9,228 bases of DNA, taken from Gp6-AA40 sp050742535 (GTDB lineage: Bacteria > Acidobacteriota > Vicinamibacteria > Vicinamibacterales > UBA2999). The stretch is taken from contig JBOGIQ010000250.1 of NCBI GenBank assembly GCA_050742535.1, positions 1-9,228 of the forward strand. The letters run 5' to 3'. This document shows, in pieces, positions 1 to 4,763 of this stretch (positions are counted from its first letter, which is position 1; each line of letters opens with the position of its first letter). The position numbers and the translations under genes were made by a program. Below the pieces are notes generated by a model. The model did not search any database. It saw only the letters and a program-made list of their open reading frames with translations, and had not been told where the DNA came from.

Positions 1-224
1 GCTTTTGTACGCCCGAGCTGACCGAGGAAGAGTGGAATGCGGCGCAGGAGTACGGTGATGACTACGTGCTTGTAGTAGTGGATTTCTACGGAAGTCCGGA
101 CCAGCGCATCTACTACATCCGCAACCCAGCAGCCAACATCGCACCCGCGGAACGGACCGTGGTGATGTACCGCCTCCCTCGCGCCGAAGTCCTTCCATTG
201 TCGACGACAGCGGAGTTCCTCTAA
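1..224 (+). CDS. DUF3883-like protein, C-terminal fragment
   Basis: The reading frame starting at base 3 is open from the window edge to a TAA at 222-224 and gives 73 residues. The fragment begins FCTPELTEEEWNAAQEYGDD and continues with YVLVVVDFYG and then RIYYIRNPA. This pattern (a 'T..E...A...GDDY.L..V' helix and strand followed by 'Y.I.NPA') resembles the end of the DUF3883 domain, which is often found at the C-terminus of large proteins in restriction and defence loci. The N-terminal part lies outside the window, so the full architecture (helicase, nuclease or other) cannot be told. The next gene downstream on the same strand starts 100 bases later and is SIR2-like, which fits a defence-island context. 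The family call is from memory of the motif pattern; no profile search was possible. Confidence 0.6.
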   Translation, partial: FCTPELTEEEWNAAQEYGDDYVLVVVDFYGSPDQRIYYIRNPAANIAPAERTVVMYRLPRAEVLPLSTTAEFL

Positions 225-284
225 CGGTTCTCGGCTATCTGTATGTGCGCTTTAACTTGACGCCTGAGACGTTCCGATCTAAAA

Positions 285-300
285 GCGGGGGCAGCCCCGC
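285..300 (-). terminator. GC-rich hairpin, possible minus-strand terminator
   Basis: A perfect 6-bp stem, GCGGGG (285-290) with CCCCGC (295-300), closes a GCAG loop. Read on the plus strand it has no T-run after it. Read on the minus strand it is followed directly by TTTT (284-281), so it fits better as a weak terminator for transcription coming leftward out of the IS21 element. It may also be only a stable hairpin in the leader of the SIR2-like gene. Function is inferred from structure alone. Confidence 0.3.
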
Positions 301-324
301 AGCTGCTCGCGAACCGGAGGTTTC

Positions 325-428
325 TTGCCGTCGCACAGACAAGATCTAGCGCTCCTCGCTGAATACGTCCGGGACGGCCGCGTAGTTCTTTTCGTTGGCG
401 CCGGCGTAGGCCTCGATGCGGGATGCGC
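325..428 (+). pseudogene. SIR2-like protein, 5' end only, broken by IS21 insertion
   Basis: The start is taken at TTG 325 because GGAGG lies at 316-320, four bases upstream. The first residues are MPSHRQDLALLAEYVRDGRV, followed by VLFVGAGVGLDAG. The string V-V-L-F-V-G-A-G-V is the nucleotide-binding start of SIR2-like (sirtuin fold) domains found in many bacterial NAD-depleting defence proteins. About 34 codons are native. From about 424 the frame runs into the left end of the IS21-family element and stops at 681 after a chimeric tail with no meaning. The rest of the SIR2 domain, including the catalytic histidine, is not recognisable beyond the other end of the element. The gene is therefore probably inactive. 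The SIR2 call rests on this short N-terminal motif and its position; the breakage is seen directly. Confidence 0.6.
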
Positions 429-472
429 GGCGTCAACTACTTTTGCCGGTGAGCGACAACTATTTCTGCCGG
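424..472. repeat. IS21 left end: tip plus two subterminal repeats
   Basis: Two tandem copies are seen, at 431-449 (CGTCAACTACTTTTGCCGG) and 454-472 (CGACAACTATTTCTGCCGG), with starts 23 bp apart. They are close to the reverse complement of the repeats at the other end of the element; 15 of 18 positions agree between the second copy and the right-end unit. Such multiple terminal repeats are known transposase binding sites in the IS21 family. Confidence 0.75.
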
Positions 473-489
473 CGAAGGGGCAGCAAAGG

Positions 490-515
490 AGTCCCGCCCA
501 CCACCGGGTGGGACT
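490..515 (-). terminator. Hairpin downstream of istB
   Basis: A 10-bp stem (490-499 with 506-515, one G-T wobble) encloses the loop ACCACC. It lies about 130 bases beyond the istB stop and inside the left end of the element. It may end or stabilise the istAB transcript. There is no clear T-run on the minus strand, so rho-independent termination is uncertain. Confidence 0.35.
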
Positions 516-647
516 CGGTTACGGCGGGCCGGTTGGTGGCCTGATCCGACAAGGTCAGCGCCGGAGCGCCGACAGGCGCGGAGGCGCCCACAGAGGATTC
601 GGGCACACCGCTGTGGGCAGTACACCGTCGTCTCGTGGGTGCCCCGA

Positions 648-1436
648 TCATCGAGTTGCGTCCGTCGCCGCTGCGCCGTGACTGCGGCGCTTCGCCCGCT
701 CGGTGCGGTAGCTGGGGACGTCGAACTCCAGGAGCACGGCGTGATGGACGAGGCGATCGATGGCCGCCGCGGTGGCCATCTGGTCGCGGAAGATGCGGTC
801 CCACTGCCCGAAGACGAGATTGCTCGTGAGCAGGATCGAGCGGCGCTCGTAGCGTTCCGCGAGCAAGGTAAACAGCACCTCCGCTTCCTCGGGGCTTTGC
901 TGGATGTAGCCGAGATCATCAAGCAGCAGGACCTCGAAGTGATCGAGCTTGCGTAAGGCGCGCGGCAACTCGAGGGCGCGCTTCGCCGCGAGCAGCTCCT
1001 GGACCAGGCTGTAGGTCGGTGTGAAGAACACCGAGTGGCCGCGGTCGACGAGCGCGTGGCCGACGGCACACAGGGCGTGGCTCTTGCCGACGCCGGGCAA
1101 TCCAAACGCCAGCACATTCGTGGCCTCGACCAGGAAGTCCCCCTCACCGAGCTCCCGGAGCTTGCGGACGAGCGCGGCGGGCAGGCGTCCTTCGTCGAGC
1201 GTGTCGAACGTCTTGCCCGGTGGAAGCTTCGAGGCGCGACGCAGGCGCGTGACCCGTCGGGCGCGCCGCTCGTCCGCTTCGAGTTCGAGGACGGCGAGCA
1301 ACACCGGGAAGGCCGGCTGCTGGTCCGCCTCGACGAAGCGCGAGACGAGCTCGCGGGCGGCGGTCGTGAGCGTGAACCCGGTCAACAAGGTGGTGATCTG
1401 ATCCCCCACGGTGACAGTCGAGCGCGGGCGGCTCAT
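648..1436 (-). CDS. istB: IS21-family helper ATPase IstB
   Basis: This 262-residue AAA+ ATPase (DnaC/DnaA-like fold) works with the IstA transposase in IS21-type transposition by selecting and presenting target DNA. The Walker A motif GLPGVGKS is at residues 112-119, the Walker B motif VLLLDD at about 169-174, and a sensor-like LLTSN at about 202-206. The N-terminal ~100 residues are the usual helical IstB region. The length is normal for the family. The ATG (1436-1434) overlaps the istA TGA (1435-1433) as ATGA, so the two are translationally coupled. The C-terminal tail is basic and rich in R, S and A. No break is seen. Confidence 0.93.
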   Translation of the reverse strand: MSRPRSTVTVGDQITTLLTGFTLTTAARELVSRFVEADQQPAFPVLLAVLELEADERRARRVTRLRRASKLPPGKTFDTLDEGRLPAALVRKLRELGEGDFLVEATNVLAFGLPGVGKSHALCAVGHALVDRGHSVFFTPTYSLVQELLAAKRALELPRALRKLDHFEVLLLDDLGYIQQSPEEAEVLFTLLAERYERRSILLTSNLVFGQWDRIFRDQMATAAAIDRLVHHAVLLEFDVPSYRTERAKRRSHGAAATDATR

Positions 1437-2911
1437 GCCGGCACTCCGACCAGGAGCGTGTCGTAGACGCGCAGGTCTGGTAGCGGCAGGTGGAGCGTCG
1501 GGATCGTCGGCGTGGGCGGCGCGACGTGCTGCTGCACGGCCACGTAGTCGAAACGGCCGGCCTTGAGGACTACGCCAAGCGCGTCGTTGACGCGGGCCTC
1601 ACCGTGGAGCGCGGCGAGCTGCAGGATGCGCAGATACTCGACGTCGGCGCGCTCGCCGTGGGTCGTCTGTAAGGCATCAAAGGCCCGCCGGAACGTCACG
1701 GAGGGGAACAGATCCTCACGATAGCGATACCGGGCAAACGCCCCGGGCTTGCGGACCAACCAGCCAATCACATGCCGGTAGTCGACGCGGTGCTCGTCCT
1801 CGCCCCGCAAGCGCGGCATGGTCTGCACCAGCTGCCCGCGGTAGCGGACCTCGACGACATCCGCATGCACGCGGGCTTCGACCGTTTGCCCCATCAGGCG
1901 CGCCGGCACGGAATACGTGCGGTGTGCGACGCGAATCGTGCTCCACCGCCGGACGACGGGCAGATAGATCGTGTAGCTGGGAATCGCCGTCGAGGGCAGC
2001 GGGCGGAGCGCGGCGCGATCCGCCGAGACGCGCTCGGCGAGCGCGTGACTCCCGCGATCGACGACATCACGCACGAAGGCTTCGTACGCCGCCAGTGTGG
2101 CGAAGTCGGCGTGCCCCCGCACCACCAACGCCTGGGCCACCACGGCTTTGAGCCGCCGATGCGCCTGCTCGGCAACGCCGTTTTCGTGCGCCCGCCCGGG
2201 CGTGATTCGACTTGAGCACATCCCGTAGTGCTCGAGCACCGCGCGAAACCGCGTCGTCAGATCACGACCGCTGCTGTGTTTCAGCTCGTGGGTCGCGGCG
2301 GACAAATTGTCGCTGCGCAGCACCGCGGGCACGCCACCCAGCGCCCACACCGCGCCTTGCAGGCCGGCCACCAACGCCTCGAACGTCTCGCCAAAGGCGA
2401 CGGCCACCCACCGCCACCCGCTGTAACTCAGGACAAACTCGAAGAGCAGATGCGGGAGCGGCTCGCCGGCGATCGTGACCCCGAGGTCGGTGCCATGGGT
2501 GAAGTCGATCGCCGCCTCGCGTCCGGGCACAGCGACTTGCTCGAAATACACCTCGGGCTCCGGGCCATGCAACGCCCGCCAGTCGCGAAACCGGCGCTGC
2601 AGCGTCCGCGCCTGGCCCAGATGAAACTGCGTCGGATGGCGCAGGCACAGCTCGGCCAGCACCCATTTGGCTTCGAGCACGCCTTTCTGATCGCGCTGGA
2701 GTAAGGGCTCGATTTCGGTGGGCCACACCGTCGCAAAAGGATCGGGGCGGGTCCGCCAATCGCGAGGATGCTTGGTCGCCGACGGCACTGGCCCGCCGTC
2801 CCACTCCCGTGCCGTCCGAATACTCATGCCCGCCGACGCCGCCGCGGCTGCCTGGGTCTTGCCGTCCATACGTTTTTGCCTTAAAAGCCGCACCTGCGCA
2901 TCGCTGACCAT
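1433..2911 (-). CDS. istA: IS21-family transposase IstA
   Basis: This is a DDE transposase of 492 residues from the chosen ATG at 2911. That start is preferred over an upstream in-frame GTG at 2935 because GGAGG lies just before it and because IstA proteins commonly begin with a sequence like MVSDAQVRLLRQKR. An N-terminal helix-turn-helix region (about residues 16-45, KTQAAAAASAGMSIRTAREW) should bind the terminal repeats. The catalytic core follows: first Asp in AAIDFTHG (about D136), second Asp in LRSDN (about D201), and the Glu in AHENGVAEQAHR (about E248). The C-terminal part matches the beta-barrel and tail of IstA (for example YSVPARLMGQTVEARVH). No frameshift is seen. It is the first gene of the istAB pair. 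Confidence 0.92.
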   Translation of the reverse strand: MVSDAQVRLLRQKRMDGKTQAAAAASAGMSIRTAREWDGGPVPSATKHPRDWRTRPDPFATVWPTEIEPLLQRDQKGVLEAKWVLAELCLRHPTQFHLGQARTLQRRFRDWRALHGPEPEVYFEQVAVPGREAAIDFTHGTDLGVTIAGEPLPHLLFEFVLSYSGWRWVAVAFGETFEALVAGLQGAVWALGGVPAVLRSDNLSAATHELKHSSGRDLTTRFRAVLEHYGMCSSRITPGRAHENGVAEQAHRRLKAVVAQALVVRGHADFATLAAYEAFVRDVVDRGSHALAERVSADRAALRPLPSTAIPSYTIYLPVVRRWSTIRVAHRTYSVPARLMGQTVEARVHADVVEVRYRGQLVQTMPRLRGEDEHRVDYRHVIGWLVRKPGAFARYRYREDLFPSVTFRRAFDALQTTHGERADVEYLRILQLAALHGEARVNDALGVVLKAGRFDYVAVQQHVAPPTPTIPTLHLPLPDLRVYDTLLVGVPA

Positions 2912-2959
2912 GAGCCTCCAGGCTCTCAGCGTCACACAGACCAGCCGGCCGACCCGTAG

Positions 2960-3007
2960 CGGCAGATCTAATTGTCGTCAGGCGGCAGATCTAATTGTCG
3001 CCGCGCA
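2960..3007. repeat. IS21 right end: tip plus two identical subterminal repeats
   Basis: The 18-mer CGGCAGATCTAATTGTCG occurs at 2960-2977 and again, without change, at 2983-3000, a 23-bp period equal to that at the left end. The outer tip CGCCGCGCA (2999-3007) is the perfect complement of the left tip. This end lies upstream of istA. Because these repeats fall inside the plus-strand frame that leads to the HEPN gene, any upstream extension of that gene into here is not native coding sequence. Confidence 0.75.
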
Positions 3008-3349
3008 AGAGGTGATCGGATTCGAACGTACAAGCTTACTGGACTGTCTGGAATCGGACTGCCAAGTCGTAGTGAAATCTGTACTCCTTGGGGCGTCATC
3101 ATGCCGGCGCCTGTCGTGCACGGTAATTGGGTATCGACTCAACCTCGCCCAACGACTCACTGTCTTCTTGTGAAGTCCCGGTCGCACCAGGTTTTGTTCG
3201 ACCAGGCTGCACAGCCCGAGTGGTCCTCTGACCACACCACACCGGACCGCTGTGAGTCGCTATTACCACTGGCGTGTGCTCTCGGTCCGAAGAGACCTGC
3301 CGCCCCGTCGTTCACCTGGTCTACAACTCTTTTCCCGTTCGTAGGCCTT
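3008..3349. other. Unassigned stretch between IS21 element and HEPN gene
   Basis: About 340 bp with no gene I recognise. The frame leading into the HEPN gene stays open across it, but the translation (RGDRIRTYKLTGLSGIG and onward) is poor in conserved-looking sequence and resembles chance reading of non-coding DNA. A perfect hairpin, GTGGTC (3220-3225), loop CTCT, GACCAC (3230-3235), is present. The string GGATTCGAAC at about 3019-3028 resembles a tRNA T-loop, but the T stem does not pair. The stretch may be decayed coding sequence from the island or an intergenic region. Confidence 0.5.
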
Positions 3350-3877
3350 ATGGGCCATTCGATGCCTTACTTGGCCAGTAATTTTGCCGCTCGGGTCGAT
3401 ATCGGCGAGTCTGCTTCTGATGTTGAAGAGTGGTCACGCATTGTGGAAGAGCAGCATGTTTCGACGGTCGATCTGGCCGCAAGACGCTTGGTTTCGGCGA
3501 TTTCCAGGCCCGATCGCAGCGATGCACTCATCGACGCGATCATCGTTTGGGAAAATCTGTTGGGAACAAAACGGAAGGTCAGCGCCAACGTCACACGCGC
3601 AATAGCGCAGATGCTTGAAGACGACCCTTCGAGACAGCTGACGCTCGAAGCGTCGCTGAGGAATGTTTACGACGTTCGCAGTCGCGTTGTCCATGGCAAC
3701 CTCGTCGAACAAGGTACCGTGACGGCCGCATGCCGAGATGCCATCGACGCCGCTGTTCGCGTTCTTCGTGTCTGCTATCGAAAGGGTTCCGAGTGGTTGA
3801 AGCTCGACAGCACTCAAAGGGCCAATGCCGTCCTTCGAGAGGCCGTAACGAGGCCCAAAAGTAGACCGCGGGCATGA
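3350..3877 (+). CDS. Apea-like HEPN domain protein, probably N-terminally truncated
   Basis: From ATG 3350 the product has 175 residues; ATG 3362 is an alternative, and neither has a good Shine-Dalgarno sequence. The segment RRLVSAISRPDRSDALIDAI followed by IVWENLLG, and then LRNVYDVRSRVVHG (about residues 103-116), matches the pattern of Apea-like HEPN domains, where a helix reading 'D.LID..IA.E.LLG' is followed by 'LYDLRSKIVHG'. R110-x4-H115 is the HEPN R-x4-6-H motif, which forms the RNase active site in active members. Larger relatives have several hundred residues ahead of this domain, so the visible protein may be only the C-terminal part. The same frame is open upstream to the edge of the IS21 element, but that part is not convincing protein. 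The context (DUF3883, SIR2-like) suits a defence role, which is inferred. Confidence 0.55.
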   Translation: MGHSMPYLASNFAARVDIGESASDVEEWSRIVEEQHVSTVDLAARRLVSAISRPDRSDALIDAIIVWENLLGTKRKVSANVTRAIAQMLEDDPSRQLTLEASLRNVYDVRSRVVHGNLVEQGTVTAACRDAIDAAVRVLRVCYRKGSEWLKLDSTQRANAVLREAVTRPKSRPRA

Positions 3878-3907
3878 TCCGGCTCCGGCCTACGGCTGGC
3901 GCACTGC

Positions 3908-3926
3908 GTCACCCTGAAGGGGTGAC
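3908..3926. repeat. CTGAAG-centred hairpin, REP-like variant
   Basis: GTCACCC (3908-3914), TGAAG, GGGTGAC (3920-3926) forms a perfect 7-bp stem and is followed by GTAC. The layout (GTC..., CTGAAG centre, ...GAC, then a GTAC element) parallels the palindromes at 4295-4312 and 8310-8327, but the stem bases differ. It may also serve as a terminator for the HEPN gene, although no T-run follows directly (TTTT comes five bases later, 3931-3934). Confidence 0.45.
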
Positions 3927-3939
3927 GTACTTTTCCGAA

Positions 3940-3975
3940 CTTCGTGCCCTTCGCGTCCTTCGCGATCTTCGTGGT
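3940..3975. repeat. 9-bp tandem repeat, four degenerate units
   Basis: Four consecutive 9-mers: CTTCGTGCC, CTTCGCGTC, CTTCGCGAT, CTTCGTGGT. On the minus strand they read as ACCACGAAG-type units, a microrepeat that I recall from intergenic regions of several environmental bacterial groups. A short 7-bp tandem, GCACCCG twice (3993-4006), follows 17 bases later. Neither has a known function. Confidence 0.6.
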
Positions 3976-4040
3976 TAAAGACCAGTGACGGCGCACCCGG
4001 CACCCGGTACCTCAACACCGCAAATTCTGTACGGGCATCG

Positions 4041-4290
4041 TAGATCCTTAGCGTTCGGCGTAATTCAGCGCTCCGTCAGGACTTTCTGCGGCCGGTCAAC
4101 CACGATCGCGTCATGGCTTTTCGCACCGCGTCGCCGCCGCCTTCTGCACCTGGCCTTCGCCGCAGGTCTCGTTACCGCTGCTTGCGCCGGCCAGATCCGG
4201 CCGACGCTGACGCCGACCCCACGCTCCGAGGCGCTGCTGATCCCGCCGGCTTGGATACGGTCGGTGCCCGGCTACATTTCCCGTCCGACG
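4041..4290 (+). pseudogene. Decayed partial copy of the downstream lipoprotein gene
   Basis: The segment aligns with the leader and first part of the gene at 7474. The ATG at 4113 corresponds to ATG 7474, and both continue MAFRTA. A net 2-base deletion then shifts the frame; in the new frame the copy reads AGLVTAACAGQIRPTLTPTP and then RSEALLIPP, matching AGLATAGCAGQIRPALTPTP and RSEALLILP of the intact protein. Near 4260 about 65 bases equivalent to roughly 7626-7690 are missing, after which both copies share GCTACATTTCCCG. The copy ends at the REP-like palindrome. About 37 bases before the ATG, TCAGGACTT is shared by both copies, so the duplication includes the leader. The copy cannot encode a working product. 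Confidence 0.85.
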
Positions 4291-4294
4291 TAGC

Positions 4295-4312
4295 GTCCGC
4301 CTTCAGGCGGAC
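4295..4312. repeat. REP-like palindrome
   Basis: GTCCGCCT (4295-4302), TC, AGGCGGAC (4305-4312) is a perfect 8-bp inverted repeat, preceded by GACGTAGC. The reverse complement of the unit at 8310-8335 gives almost the same string, including the TACGTAGT-like flank. This is the dispersed palindrome whose translation yields VRLKADTTY in many acidobacterial proteins (recalled, not searched). It sits exactly where homology of the decayed lipoprotein copy ends. Confidence 0.75.
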
Positions 4313-4360
4313 CTCCAGCGCCGAACCGGCGGCGCCGGCGGCTCGCCGGGGTCGGCGTAC

Positions 4361-4401
4361 TCCTATTGGTAAACCATATCTTTCCTATTGCATCGCCATA
4401 T
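4361..4401 (+). promoter_or_regulatory. Duplicated 19-bp motif at 22-bp spacing ahead of padR, putative operator
   Basis: TCCTATTG-N5-CCATAT occurs twice: 4361-4368 with 4374-4379, and 4383-4390 with 4396-4401. All 14 fixed positions agree while the five spacer bases (GTAAA and CATCG) differ. The period of 22 bp is about two helical turns, so proteins bound to both copies would lie on one face of the DNA. The pair lies 24-64 bp upstream of the padR ATG in a local AT-rich patch, where the promoter should be. Autoregulation by PadR is the simplest idea; it is inferred, and the motif is not the classical ATGT-N8-ACAT PadR site. Confidence 0.5.
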
Positions 4402-4424
4402 GAACACGTGAGAGGCTCAGCCGC

Positions 4425-4763
4425 ATGGGAAAGACCGACGTGTGGCAGGGCACGCTGGCGCTCATGGTCCTGAAGACGCTGGAGACGATGGGCCCGCAGC
4501 ATGGGTACGGCATCGCGCGTCGCATCGAGCAGACCAGCGGCGACCTGTTATCACTCAACTACGGCACGCTCTATCCCGCGCTCGTGAAGCTGGAGCAGGA
4601 GGGCTACATCGCCGGTGAATGGGGCGTGTCGGAGAACAACCGCAAAGCCAGGTTCTACAAGCTGACGCGCGCCGGACGCAAACAGGTCGCGAAAGAGGCG
4701 CAGGCGTGGGGTCAGGCCACCGCCATCCTCGCGCGGTTTCTGCAGCCAGGGGAGCAGCCGTAA
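4425..4763 (+). CDS. PadR-family transcriptional regulator
   Basis: A 112-residue winged-helix regulator of the short PadR type. Hallmarks are HGYGI (residues 26-30), GTLYPAL (47-53) and LEQEGYI (56-62) around the recognition helix and wing, then RKARFYKLT (about 73-81) and a C-terminal dimerisation helix. AGAGG at 4411-4415 serves as the ribosome binding site. The stop codon overlaps the ATG of the large permease gene (TAATG), so the two are co-translated. In acidobacteria this pairing is very common, and the regulator is thought to control the permease. It probably represses its own promoter, where a duplicated motif is found at 4361-4401. The effector is unknown. Confidence 0.93.
   Translation: MGKTDVWQGTLALMVLKTLETMGPQHGYGIARRIEQTSGDLLSLNYGTLYPALVKLEQEGYIAGEWGVSENNRKARFYKLTRAGRKQVAKEAQAWGQATAILARFLQPGEQP

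Larger units (their letters stand above)
424..3007 (-). mobile_element. IS21-family insertion sequence, about 2.58 kb, apparently complete
   Basis: The element carries istA and istB in the usual order and overlap, transcribed right to left. The outermost bases match as inverted repeats: TGCGCGGCG at 424-432 and its complement CGCCGCGCA at 2999-3007. The TG...CA ends are typical of the family. Inside each tip lie two direct copies of a 18-19-bp subterminal repeat spaced 23 bp apart, inverted between the two ends. Both genes are open and keep their catalytic motifs, so the element may be functional. A clear target duplication is not seen with TG...CA ends. If the ends are instead placed at 429 and 3002, GCGC flanks both sides, but that tetramer is palindromic and therefore weak evidence. 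It interrupts a SIR2-like gene. Confidence 0.88.

Noticed and set aside
1021..1466. Long plus-strand open frames across istB and the start of istA
   Set aside because: They are open because of high GC content opposite real genes; their translations carry no recognisable motif while the minus strand holds clear IstA and IstB motifs.
424..3007. CRISPR-like interpretation of the repeated 18-mer at the element's ends
   Set aside because: Only two copies per end, inverted between ends, at the tips of an element with istAB; these are transposase-binding repeats.
3008..3060. String GGATTCGAAC resembling an antisense tRNA T-arm
   Set aside because: The flanking bases do not form a T stem on either strand, and no anticodon arm or acceptor stem can be drawn at the expected distance.
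2972..3349. N-terminal extension of the HEPN reading frame back to an ATG at 2972
   Set aside because: That ATG and the first codons lie in the terminal repeats of the IS21 element, and the following ~110 codons do not look like conserved protein.
4619..4762. 48-codon upstream extension of the permease reading frame
   Set aside because: It lies in a second frame of padR; the ATG at 4763 has a good ribosome binding site and begins the typical family N-terminus.
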